Under the pieces are notes generated by a model that ran no database searches, was not told the DNA's origin, and worked only from the letters and a program-made list of their open reading frames with translations. Below, one piece after another: positions 7,908 through 16,549 of a DNA stretch of 64,000 nucleotides. This DNA is from Acidobacteriaceae bacterium (lineage in GTDB: Bacteria > Acidobacteriota > Terriglobia > Terriglobales > Acidobacteriaceae). The DNA lies in contig JASHOQ010000012.1 of NCBI GenBank assembly GCA_030041045.1, positions 1 to 64,000 of the forward strand, written 5' to 3'. Positions within the stretch are counted from its first letter, which is position 1. Every line of letters starts with the position of its first letter. A program made the translations under genes and the position numbers.

Positions 7908-8999
7908 TTATCTCTGCTCCGGCTTCCAGCGCTTCAAATAAGGCCCAATTTGCGTTTCCAGGCGCGCTGCCGCCTTTTTTGATCCGACGAGGCTTAAGTG
8001 GGTCCGGTCCGTGAAATCGCCCTCGGTCAACCAGCCGGTTGAGTCCACGTAATGCACGTGAAGATCTGCGAACATCCTCACGGCAGTGGCAATGTCATTG
8101 CCACGTTGGCTATCGCCATGAAGGGGGCGAACGGCGAAAACGATAGTTTGGGGACAATGCTCGCGAATCTCACGGAGCAAGTCGAGATAGGACTGGATGA
8201 ATTCTTTCGAAGGAATTCCATCATCGTACATTCCCAGATTGACCACCAGGAAATCGGGGCCTTCAGAAAAGTCGGCTGCCGATCCCGCGAAATTCCAGCC
8301 AAAGGATAAAATGGCGGGCGGAACCTCTCTGGAATCACTTGTGAGCACACCTTGTCCAGAAAACGCGATCTGCGCATGGACTGAATCCAGAGCTTCTCCT
8401 GCCAGCCACGCATAAGAGGCCAGCGCATCTTCATTCATGACCGCTGTGGCATTGGTGCCCTTTACCCCATCGCCTTGAGTGATCGAATCTCCAAGGAATT
8501 CAAGCCGAGGGCGCCCTGGCAACAACGTGTCTCGCAGGGTCTGAGCGCCTTGATCAAGTTCGAATCCACGAAAGTTGACTGCACTGCGCAGCGGCATCAG
8601 CCAGCGCCCTGCTTTACTGTCTATTGCCTTAACTACGACTTCGATGCGATGAGAACCATCGTTCAGTCCGGGAGGAAATAGGTCTATCCGCGTCTTATCG
8701 ACGGTAAAGAGTCTCCATGGCCTGTCGTCGACTTTGACGACAATTTGCTCCAGGCAGTCGATTTGGTTGAGATCAAAAACGCCGGCTATGTGCTTCCCGG
8801 TAAAACTCAGATAGATTTGCGAGCTGCCATTGACGGTGACCATCGATGGCTGGTCTCCTTTTTGGACCAATCCCCAACGGCCGACATAAGAAATTGCCGG
8901 ATCGGTGGCCGCGACAAAACTGGCTTCGGCCCGCGAAGGAGTAATTCCCAACACCAAAAGGTATAAGGCAAAGCATCCGAAGCTCCGCAAGTCGTGCAC
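7908..8999 (-). CDS. CE2-like SGNH esterase with altered oxyanion-hole block
   Basis: A 363-residue exported protein with a signal peptide, an N-terminal beta-sandwich of about 130 residues and a C-terminal SGNH hydrolase domain. This two-domain layout is that of carbohydrate esterase family 2, which removes acetyl groups from sugars. Block I is FLGDSITQG (nucleophile Ser) and the C-terminal Asp/His block is DFTDRTHLS. It is paralogous to the protein at 19330-20436 along its length. In block III, where the paralogue reads NLGTND, this copy reads NLGMYD and so lacks the Asn that normally helps form the oxyanion hole. It is the last gene of the leftward operon, 109 bp after the CocE-like gene. 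Confidence 0.85.
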   Translation of the reverse strand: MHDLRSFGCFALYLLVLGITPSRAEASFVAATDPAISYVGRWGLVQKGDQPSMVTVNGSSQIYLSFTGKHIAGVFDLNQIDCLEQIVVKVDDRPWRLFTVDKTRIDLFPPGLNDGSHRIEVVVKAIDSKAGRWLMPLRSAVNFRGFELDQGAQTLRDTLLPGRPRLEFLGDSITQGDGVKGTNATAVMNEDALASYAWLAGEALDSVHAQIAFSGQGVLTSDSREVPPAILSFGWNFAGSAADFSEGPDFLVVNLGMYDDGIPSKEFIQSYLDLLREIREHCPQTIVFAVRPLHGDSQRGNDIATAVRMFADLHVHYVDSTGWLTEGDFTDRTHLSLVGSKKAAARLETQIGPYLKRWKPEQR

Positions 9000-9108
9000 T
9001 TTCGTCTCCTAAGTGGAAGGCTTTGGGGTCAAGAAACAACAAACCACGACTTTCTACGCAATCCATTGGAAATGCGACATACACATTGGTCCACTGCATC
9101 CAACAATC

Positions 9109-10878
9109 TCATTGCTGCGGGATGATTGGAAGTATAAGCGCGGAAGGGTGGTCAGCGTCGTGATAGATCATATTTGTGGCGGGCACTGACTCCCGCGCAG
9201 TCGCCTGGTCTTCACCGGTATTCGTGTTGCGATCGAATCTGGGAAAATTGCTGCTCGACACTTCCAGACGCAGGATGTGACCCTTCAGGAAGACGTTACT
9301 GGTTGACCACAAGTCGATAGTGAACTTGTAGACTTTCCCCGGAGTCATGAATTCCGGTCTCTCCTGAGAGTCGCGGTAGCGCGCGCGCAGGATGCCGTCA
9401 GTGAGGTTTTGCGCGAAGCCATCGGGCGCTACGTCAACAAGTTTGCCTGTGAAGTCTGTGTCGACGGCGGACGAGGAGGCGTAGAGCTCAAGGCTAATGG
9501 GTCCGGTGACTTCGGTATCCCGAGCCATGGGTGGGGTTGAATAAACCAGGACGTCCTGACGAGCCTCCACCGGGCGCTGATCGTAGGGGCCCCCGGGGAT
9601 ATAACCCAACACCTGGCCCCCGATGGTTGGCGTAGGATGGTCGGGATCATAAGCGTATTGATCGGGTTCTTCCGACTGGGCTCGGTCGGTCGATAGCGAG
9701 CCATTCCCGTTCACTGAGTTTGCTTTGCCGCTGGAGTGCAGAAAATACTTTGTCTCCCGAGCTCGAGAGAGCGGCCAATCATCCTCCTCGCGCCACTTGT
9801 TGGCCCCCATAACAAAAATCCTTACCGGCTTCTCTTCCGAAAAGCGGTTATGTATGCCTTTTAGTATGTGGTCATACCAGTCGAGGACCACAGCGGTTTC
9901 ATCCCACTGATCGGCGTCCGGCCCAAAGTCGACGTCCCCAATCTTCCGGCCGCCGCCGGAGTGTCCACCGATGATCACAATCAGCCGCTGCTCTGCGCGG
10001 GCGGCCGGCCCGCCGTGGGCTTTCAGACCAATGTAATTTTCCAGGGATCCACCTTGAAAAATGTCGTACCAAGCTGCCATATGCAACGCGGGGACGTTAA
10101 TATCGGCGAAATGCTCTGGAACCGACCAGCGCTTCCAATAATCGTCGTAGTTAGGATGCGCCAGCCAATCGTAGAAATAGGGAGCGATCTTCGCGCTCAA
10201 ATTATGATCTGCAGTGAGCGGGGGGAAGTTGAACAGCACAAAATCACTTGGAGCAACCCACCTCTCAAGAGTTGTCTGCGTATTGGCGGCTAGATAGCGG
10301 CTGAAAGTGTCCTGCGCCATCCCTCCGGTCCAGGACTCACTAAACATCTGTTCAAACGCACCACCCTGGTAGATCCAACCGTCGTGATAGTTGCTGCCGG
10401 TCACCATCGGGCAAATCCCCGCCAGGTGGGGAGGGTGTGCCGTTGCCGTCAGCATCTGCGAAACGCCCACGTAGGACGCACCCCACATGCCTACTTTTCC
10501 ATTGGAATAGGGTAAAGCGGCTGCCCACTCGACGGTGTCATAGCCGTCGTTCGCCTCGTCTCGAAACGGATAGAATTCGCCCTCAGAGGCAAAGCGGCCC
10601 CGAATGTCCTGAATGATTGCTACATAGCCCCTTGCAGCCGCAGTATAACCGAAGTCGACAATCGTGCGTTTGTCAACGTACCTGCGCTGCAGGATGACTG
10701 GAAATTTTCCCTCGGCGTTCGGCCGGTAGATGTCAGCGCGCAGAATCACGCCGTCGCGCATTTTCACGGGCACGTCACGTTCGACAATGATCGGGGGTTG
10801 ATCCGCAGCATGAACGAATCCCGCGATCGTGGCGATCGCGATCGGGGACAGGAGAAATAGACGGCTGATTCGAATCAC
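9109..10878 (-). CDS. CocE/NonD family alpha/beta hydrolase (X-Pro dipeptidyl-peptidase-like)
   Basis: A 589-residue exported protein of the CocE/NonD (peptidase S15-like) family. After a signal peptide ending near AGFVHA comes the typical opening PVKMRDGVILRADIYRPN. The nucleophile elbow is GKVGMWGASYVG (Ser in GASYVG), and the C-terminal jelly-roll domain is marked by PGKVYKFTIDLWSTSNVF and GHILRLEVSSSNFPRFDRN. Members hydrolyse esters or acyl-amide bonds; the local company of sugar esterases suggests an ester substrate (inference). The start is a GTG with AAGGAG somewhat far upstream. It follows the sialate-esterase-like gene by 18 bp, so the two are surely co-transcribed. Confidence 0.9.
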   Translation of the reverse strand: MIRISRLFLLSPIAIATIAGFVHAADQPPIIVERDVPVKMRDGVILRADIYRPNAEGKFPVILQRRYVDKRTIVDFGYTAAARGYVAIIQDIRGRFASEGEFYPFRDEANDGYDTVEWAAALPYSNGKVGMWGASYVGVSQMLTATAHPPHLAGICPMVTGSNYHDGWIYQGGAFEQMFSESWTGGMAQDTFSRYLAANTQTTLERWVAPSDFVLFNFPPLTADHNLSAKIAPYFYDWLAHPNYDDYWKRWSVPEHFADINVPALHMAAWYDIFQGGSLENYIGLKAHGGPAARAEQRLIVIIGGHSGGGRKIGDVDFGPDADQWDETAVVLDWYDHILKGIHNRFSEEKPVRIFVMGANKWREEDDWPLSRARETKYFLHSSGKANSVNGNGSLSTDRAQSEEPDQYAYDPDHPTPTIGGQVLGYIPGGPYDQRPVEARQDVLVYSTPPMARDTEVTGPISLELYASSSAVDTDFTGKLVDVAPDGFAQNLTDGILRARYRDSQERPEFMTPGKVYKFTIDLWSTSNVFLKGHILRLEVSSSNFPRFDRNTNTGEDQATARESVPATNMIYHDADHPSALILPIIPQQ

Positions 10879-10896
10879 AGCAGGTCAAGGGCTCCT

Positions 10897-12396
10897 TCAG
10901 TTTGTGATGTCTGCGATGAAGGCAGCCGCCGGCAATCGGTCGCCATTGTAAAGAGTGCCGGGCAGCCCGTGATATCCCCCATAACGGACTTTTACAGGGA
11001 TGGCTATCTGCGCATTTGATAAGTAAATGTCATTGCCCTCGATCTTCACGTCTGCGGGCATAAAGACGCCGTCTGTTCCGGCGATCTCAAAATCATTGGG
11101 CCTCTCACCCTGCAAGATCAGCCCTCCATCCGCGTGATCGAACGTGAGGCGGACGCGATCCCGGATCACTGTGGCCGTTGTGAAGAGCGGGCCGGAGTAT
11201 TTCACAGTTTCTCCGTAGGCTATTGCGCGAGCGACCAGCGCAACCCGCGCGCCTACATCCTGCTTGTTGGTTGGATGAACATCGTCAGGATTTCCAATAT
11301 CGTTGGTGACCACCAGACCGACATTGCGAATCGAGACTGATCGAAGTTGGGCATTCCGCACCAGAGCCCACCCGTTGGCATCCCCGCCGCCAAAATTTGC
11401 CAACTGAACAACAACAAACGGAATATCGCCCTCTCCCCAATGTGCGCGCCAATCTGCTATCAGGGTTTGCAGGACGCGCTCATAGTATGGCGCTCTCAGC
11501 GGGTCAGCGCTGCTTTCTCCCTGATACCAAACCACGCCTCGAATTCGCATGGGAATTAGCGGCGCAATCATGGCGTTAAAAAGGTTTGCCGGCCCAAAAA
11601 GTGCAAGAGGAGCACGCGGAGGCGGAGGAGGGGGTGGAGGCATTCCAGCTGCCTTGGCCACTTCAGAAAGGTGCTGCCAGATATTGTCGCGAAGAACCAA
11701 GCCCGTCTCATCTTCCGTTAATTTAGCCCTGGCTTCGAAGAGCGGCATGAGCGATGCGTCCCGGCTCAGGGCCCGCAAACTGGTCCAGGCCTCCGCGGAG
11801 CCGCCATAGGCAGATTCGACCAGCCCGATCGGCACCCTCTGATCCTCCTGAATCTTGAGGCCGAAAAAATAGGCAACCGCCGAGAAATCCTTAACGCTCT
11901 GCGGGGAACAGACTTCCCACGAGGCGCTTGGCGCGTCGTCCAGCGGGTAATCCGAGGCCTTCTGCTGCACGTGAAACAAACGAATCTCGGGATGCGCGGC
12001 TGCAGCAAGCTCTGCCTGAGCGTGATCCACGCGAGCCACATTAAACCCCATGTTGGATTGACCGGAAGCGACCCAGACGTCACCCACAAAGACATCCTTG
12101 ATTTGGATCTTGTTCGTACCGCGGATTTCCAATTCATATGGCCCGCCCGCTTGGACGGCTGGAAGATAAACGCTCCAACGGCCAAACTCATCCGGCTTGG
12201 CGTTTGCGGACTCTCCTCGAAAGGACACACTGACCTGTTCGTTTGGATCAGCGTTCCCCCAGATGTGAATGGGCTGGTCTCGCTGCATGACCATGTGGTC
12301 GCCGATCAAAGTGGGGACTCTGACCTCTGCCTGAGTGTTAACCGCAGCAAGGCAGGCACAAAAAATGAAATAAACACCGGATAGGCAAACCTTCAT
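10897..12396 (-). CDS. Sialate O-acetylesterase-like carbohydrate esterase
   Basis: A 499-residue exported protein of the sialate O-acetylesterase/SASA family. It has a Sec signal (cleavage near NTQA), an early LIGDHMVMQRDQPIHIWG block, the nucleophile motif VASGQSNMGF, VVWYQGESSA and a DVHPTNK segment carrying the Asp/His pair. In soil bacteria such enzymes commonly remove acetyl groups from plant polysaccharides and not from sialic acid; which applies here is not known. An uninterrupted run of eight prolines occurs near residue 253. The ATG is preceded by GGAGAG. It lies 32 bp behind the GH127-like gene in a P450-led operon. Confidence 0.9.
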   Translation of the reverse strand: MKVCLSGVYFIFCACLAAVNTQAEVRVPTLIGDHMVMQRDQPIHIWGNADPNEQVSVSFRGESANAKPDEFGRWSVYLPAVQAGGPYELEIRGTNKIQIKDVFVGDVWVASGQSNMGFNVARVDHAQAELAAAAHPEIRLFHVQQKASDYPLDDAPSASWEVCSPQSVKDFSAVAYFFGLKIQEDQRVPIGLVESAYGGSAEAWTSLRALSRDASLMPLFEARAKLTEDETGLVLRDNIWQHLSEVAKAAGMPPPPPPPPRAPLALFGPANLFNAMIAPLIPMRIRGVVWYQGESSADPLRAPYYERVLQTLIADWRAHWGEGDIPFVVVQLANFGGGDANGWALVRNAQLRSVSIRNVGLVVTNDIGNPDDVHPTNKQDVGARVALVARAIAYGETVKYSGPLFTTATVIRDRVRLTFDHADGGLILQGERPNDFEIAGTDGVFMPADVKIEGNDIYLSNAQIAIPVKVRYGGYHGLPGTLYNGDRLPAAAFIADITN

Positions 12397-12428
12397 CCTT
12401 ATACTCTCCTGTGTTTCAACAGCACTTA

Positions 12429-14411
12429 TTAGAAGTTGAGAATAACCGGCGCTACATACTGGGCCACGTTCTTCATGGGTGCTTTTTGCTGCTGGAATTG
12501 ATCCCTGAGATAAACCGGATATCCGGTCGGATTTGTGTCCCGCGGGGAGACGTCGACGACCGCACTGCCTTTGAACTGAAAGGTGTAATTGCGGTCGAAA
12601 GCCATGGTGTACTTCGCGACTCTTTCAACCACGGGGAAGTCCAGGACAATGACGTCGTTGGGGCGAAGGCCGTCCGCGACCAGGTAGTTTCCAATCCATG
12701 AGGTGGCCGCTGATTTCCCATTCACTCTGGTTTGTATAGCTTCGCGGTCCACCCAGCGCGGGATGCGGACGGCCGCGCGCCCAGCCTGCTTATTTGTGAG
12801 AACAACCCTCCCTTGATACGGCAGGTAACTGCTGACGTCCATCCAGGGAGACGCGCGGTTAAGCAACAGATTCACAGTCGCAACCGCATCCTTGAATCGG
12901 ACCGTACTGTGCCATGCGTAATACATGGCTTGCGTGCCGTTTCCTGAGCAGCAACCACCCTCAAAGGTATAGGCCATCGTAGTGACTTCAATCATGCCGC
13001 CCATTAGGCCGATACTGCGCGGAATCACGTCTTTGGTGTCGGGCCTTTCGGGCGCCACTGACTTGAACTCGCGTTGTTGCATAAGCGGCGTCCAGGGGAT
13101 GCCATCGTCACCGATCCCGATGTCGGCGACGCCCTGCATCCCCATCGGACCGGCAGGATATTTCTTCCAGGCATCTGGGTACTTTGAGGAACCTTGCGAT
13201 ACCTTCTGCAGCAAATCGGCGCGCAGGAGCTGTGCCTCTGTCAGGTGATTGCGCACATATTGGTCAACATCGTCCCAGTAGTCGCCGACTCCATAGTCGC
13301 TGAGCCTGATGGCGAGCGCGGTCATGTCCGCAATGAGGCACGGCTCTGTGTTGCCGCCCCAGACATGGTCGCCGAAACATCCGATTTCAGAAATGCCCCA
13401 GGAGCGTTGCCATTCGTATCCATTCTTAACGAATTCTTTGAGCGTGGTGTCGTTCGTGACATAGGCATATTCCAGAATGCCGCGAAGTGTAAGTGTGTAG
13501 GAATGCGGTTGCCCCTGATAATGACCGTGCTCAGCCGAGTTGATCCATTTCCACTCTTTGTGATCGCGATCAGTCCATAGCTTCTCCTTCATGCAAAAGT
13601 TCACTAACTCCCCGGCGAAGTGCAACGCCTCTTTATCACCGGAAAGCTGGTAGTATCTAGCCAGCGCGCGAATAGGTTGACCTTGACAGACCGGGCCATC
13701 GAAAGAATTGAGTATCTTCTCTTCCGCTTCGTCGCCGGAGCCTCCCATGCAAGGAAAGAATGCGTACCCGTTCTTGTGAACCGCAGTTTTGGAGAGCCCC
13801 TGTCCCATCTTGCGAATTCGTTCCAGCCAAATTGGATCTTTACTCCGCTCGTACCACGCAATCATGGCCAGCATCATGCGGCCATTGCCGAAGGCACAAA
13901 TGGAGGGCCCGTTAACGGGGCGCCATGGTTCGGCTTCGTGATCCTTTGCCGGCGGCACCGAATAGAGGCCATCGGCGTCGATCATGTCTACCATGGCGTC
14001 CATCATCTTTTGTTCGACCGCCACATTGAATTCGCTTCCGCTCATAATGCGCATCATGGGCAGAGATTCAGACCACTTTGGATTGCAACAAGACATGTCT
14101 CCCGAGCCGGTATGCCACATTTCCGGGGGATCTTTCATGAATAGGATCAAGAAATAATGCTCATAGTCGTGCTCGGGATCAACGGCTCGGGTCAAGCCGT
14201 TAATCGCGATGCGTGCACGGTCGGCCAGGTCCAGTGTGTCGGGGATTTCCGCTTCATAGTGCTGGCCATTGAGGGCAACCGTCGATTCGAGATCCCACGT
14301 CCCGATTTTGCTGCGATTCAGGAGAAGAGCCGGAAAGCCTCTAGGGAAGGCCGATACGGACGCGATGGCGGCGCACTTCAGGGATTGTTGCAGAAGACTT
14401 CGGCGGTTCAT
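12429..14411 (-). CDS. GH127-like (DUF1680 group) exported glycosidase
   Basis: A 660-residue protein with an RR-type (Tat-like) signal, MNRRSLLQQSLK, and an alpha/alpha-barrel followed by C-terminal beta-domains (SSYLPYQGRVVLTNK; VAVRIPRW-like strands). The key zinc and nucleophile residues of GH127 beta-L-arabinofuranosidases appear: Glu-x-Cys in TEPCLIADMT near residue 355 and a Cys-Cys pair in GGCCSGNGTQ near residue 486. GH127 enzymes use the first Cys of that pair as nucleophile with a zinc held by Glu and Cys residues. I chose ATG 14411 because GGGAG lies 6 nt upstream; a longer frame exists. Overall similarity is distant, so L-arabinofuranosidase activity is only suggested. Confidence 0.8.
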   Translation of the reverse strand: MNRRSLLQQSLKCAAIASVSAFPRGFPALLLNRSKIGTWDLESTVALNGQHYEAEIPDTLDLADRARIAINGLTRAVDPEHDYEHYFLILFMKDPPEMWHTGSGDMSCCNPKWSESLPMMRIMSGSEFNVAVEQKMMDAMVDMIDADGLYSVPPAKDHEAEPWRPVNGPSICAFGNGRMMLAMIAWYERSKDPIWLERIRKMGQGLSKTAVHKNGYAFFPCMGGSGDEAEEKILNSFDGPVCQGQPIRALARYYQLSGDKEALHFAGELVNFCMKEKLWTDRDHKEWKWINSAEHGHYQGQPHSYTLTLRGILEYAYVTNDTTLKEFVKNGYEWQRSWGISEIGCFGDHVWGGNTEPCLIADMTALAIRLSDYGVGDYWDDVDQYVRNHLTEAQLLRADLLQKVSQGSSKYPDAWKKYPAGPMGMQGVADIGIGDDGIPWTPLMQQREFKSVAPERPDTKDVIPRSIGLMGGMIEVTTMAYTFEGGCCSGNGTQAMYYAWHSTVRFKDAVATVNLLLNRASPWMDVSSYLPYQGRVVLTNKQAGRAAVRIPRWVDREAIQTRVNGKSAATSWIGNYLVADGLRPNDVIVLDFPVVERVAKYTMAFDRNYTFQFKGSAVVDVSPRDTNPTGYPVYLRDQFQQQKAPMKNVAQYVAPVILNF

Positions 14412-14461
14412 GATTGACTCCCATGGGATGCTGACAAGCGTTCGAAGAGTTATGACTGCGT

Positions 14462-15724
14462 TCAAACCGTGCAAGGCAGCGAGACCAACCCTCGGACCGA
14501 CATGTTTTCTCGCCACTCTTGAACTGGGTTGACCAGTCGAATGGCCGGGAACCTCTGCACAATTGAGCCAAGGGCGATTTGCCCTTCAAGACGCGACAGG
14601 GGGGCTCCCAGACAATAGTGAATGCCGGAACCAAACGCGACGTGGCCGTTGTTGTGGCGACAAATGTCCAGCTGGTTCGGGTTTTCGAATCGACTTGGGT
14701 CGCGGTTGGCAGCCCCCAGCATGGAGAGAACAGGCTGGCCTTTGCGGATCTGGTGGCCACCCAATTGAATATCCTCCTTGGCAACCCGTGTCTGACGTTG
14801 CAGCGGGCTATCGAAGCGCAGTAATTCTTCTACGGCAGAAGCAGTAAAGGACGGATCTTGCCTCAGTTTTTGAAGTTGGTCCTCGTTTTCAAGCAGAGCC
14901 AACATGCCGTTGCCGATCAGGTTTCGTGTGGTGTCGTGACCGGCAGTAAGGAGCTGATCGCAAAGGCCAAGAAGATCCTCCTCGGTAAGCCTGTCACCCT
15001 GCTCCTCGATTCGGGTAAGGGCGCTGATCAGGTCATTCTGTGGATGTTGGCGTCGCTCGCGGATCAGGCTTCCAAAGTAGTCGCACATTTCGAACAAGCT
15101 TTTCTGGGCCCTCTCAGCGATCCTGGGTAACGCAAGCGCCCCGCCACCGGTAAAAGCCATGATGTCTTCCGCCCATCGCCTGAACTGTTCCCGGCCGTCG
15201 ATCGGAATGCCGAGCATATCGGAGATGACAGCTGCCGGCAGCGGATAAGCGACGTCGCGAATGATGTCGATTTCGCGCTTATCTCCAACCGCAAACAGCA
15301 ATTCGTCGACGATCTCCTGGATGTGGCTCCGCATGCTTTCCACCATCCCGGGTGTAAATGCTTTGCTGACCAGACCGCGGAGTCGCGTGTGTCCGGGAGG
15401 ATCGGAGTGTGACATCCATGTTGCCAGATGATCACGAAGCGGCTGAAGCCTCTGGCTCATGCCTTCCGGAAGCTGCTTCATGAAAACGCTCGTCCGGTTT
15501 GCTGAAAGGCGGGCATCGCGCAGGGCCATGGTCACATCGGCGTAGCGGGTTAGCAGCCAACTGCCGAAGCGTTCGCTCCAGTGAACTGGATCCTCCGTGC
15601 GCAATCGATCATAAAAGGGATACGGATTAGGCAACCTGCCCTCAAACAGTCTGGTGTAGCTGTCGGAAGCAGAAATCCGATCCTCAGATGGTGTATCCAC
15701 CGGATGCAATGTCGGCCCTCGCAA
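14462..15724 (-). CDS. Cytochrome P450
   Basis: A 420-residue soluble bacterial P450. All landmarks are present: the I-helix oxygen-activation motif AGHDTT, the ExxR helix (EELLRFDSP), and the heme-ligand loop FGSGIHYCLGAPL with its Cys. The early DPPGHTRLR block (C-helix) is also typical. It should hydroxylate or demethylate an organic substrate with electrons from a ferredoxin system; no redox partner gene is in the window. It leads the leftward operon 50 bp ahead of a GH127-like gene, an unusual setting that hints at a glycoside with an oxidisable aglycone or a methyl ether (speculative). The start appears to be TTG with no strong ribosome site; GTG at 15700 is an alternative. Confidence 0.92.
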   Translation of the reverse strand: MRGPTLHPVDTPSEDRISASDSYTRLFEGRLPNPYPFYDRLRTEDPVHWSERFGSWLLTRYADVTMALRDARLSANRTSVFMKQLPEGMSQRLQPLRDHLATWMSHSDPPGHTRLRGLVSKAFTPGMVESMRSHIQEIVDELLFAVGDKREIDIIRDVAYPLPAAVISDMLGIPIDGREQFRRWAEDIMAFTGGGALALPRIAERAQKSLFEMCDYFGSLIRERRQHPQNDLISALTRIEEQGDRLTEEDLLGLCDQLLTAGHDTTRNLIGNGMLALLENEDQLQKLRQDPSFTASAVEELLRFDSPLQRQTRVAKEDIQLGGHQIRKGQPVLSMLGAANRDPSRFENPNQLDICRHNNGHVAFGSGIHYCLGAPLSRLEGQIALGSIVQRFPAIRLVNPVQEWRENMSVRGLVSLPCTV

Positions 15725-15951
15725 TTTGCGGACGAACCCGCGTCAATGTTTGTGCCCCCTGCCCATCCGCTGGAACGCTTTGCTTCCACCCGTCGAAACT
15801 GGCATTACTCCGGGCAGAGTTTCAATGCCCGGAGGCTGGTCATTCGCAGCCTCTTCAGAGGGCTTCTTCGGCGAAACGGGGACTGGACGCACGCATATGG
15901 AGCGACTTGTTGCGATCCTTCTATTGTTCATGCGTGATTCTTCATACCTCA

Positions 15952-15988
15952 CATGGCCGGAATTCCGAATTTCGTTATTCCGGGCATG
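15952..15988. promoter_or_regulatory. Inverted repeat, candidate operator
   Basis: CATGGCCGGAAT is followed 13 nt later by ATTCCGGGCATG, a 12-bp inverted repeat with one mismatch. It lies between the divergent operons, about 230 nt upstream of the P450 start. Position and symmetry suit a dimeric regulator site or a hairpin; no regulator is known. Confidence 0.4.
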
Positions 15989-16144
15989 TCAAAGCGGGAA
16001 AATGGCTGGTTGCATGATCGGCCCAATGGCTGATCCAAATCGAGACCCATTAGACACCGACTCCAGGACGCTGTCAACTGGAGTTTCTGCACAAATTCGG
16101 CTCTGGAAATGCCGCGCAGGGCGATAATTAAGCCAGAAACACTC

Positions 16145-16173
16145 TTGACATGGTCCGAGGCGTGAACTAGACT
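16145..16173 (+). promoter_or_regulatory. Sigma-70-like promoter for the rightward glycan operon
   Basis: TTGACA (16145-16150) and TAGACT (16168-16173) are separated by 17 nt. This would give a leader of roughly 370 nt before the GH127-like gene at 16550, long enough to hold regulation that I cannot identify. Confidence 0.5.
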
Positions 16174-16549
16174 TCTGGTCCAGCCATTGGTCCGATGCGA
16201 GACACTCCTTGTTCGTATCCGGCGGACGCAAACAACTCTCCCGAAGGACAGCGCTGCCCGACGCCAATCCCGTAGCCTGTTTTGCACATTTATGGACCCA
16301 AGCGTCCGGAGCTCGAGTATGAGACGGAGTCAGCGACAAGGAAAAATTCGTGCTGGCGCGAGTCCGGCGAGCCTACCGAGGCCGATTCATGATTCACGCT
16401 GCCGTTCCATGCAAAGACTCGGCAGCCTGGGACGAAACTGCGCTCCTTGCTCGCAGCCAACGTTGCTTCGGCACGGCCGACCGTTCGCGCCCAGCCGCAA
16501 GAGGACTTGGCAATAAATCGAGATGATTACCCAAGGAGGATAACAATCA

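Larger units (their letters stand above)
15725..16549. other. Divergent intergenic region between the two glycan operons
   Basis: This 825-bp space separates the P450-led and GH127-led operons. Open frames exist on both strands, but none has recognisable protein character or a good ribosome site. It contains a promoter-like pair for the rightward operon and a long inverted repeat, listed separately. I see no regulator gene, so control must come from elsewhere. Confidence 0.6.
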
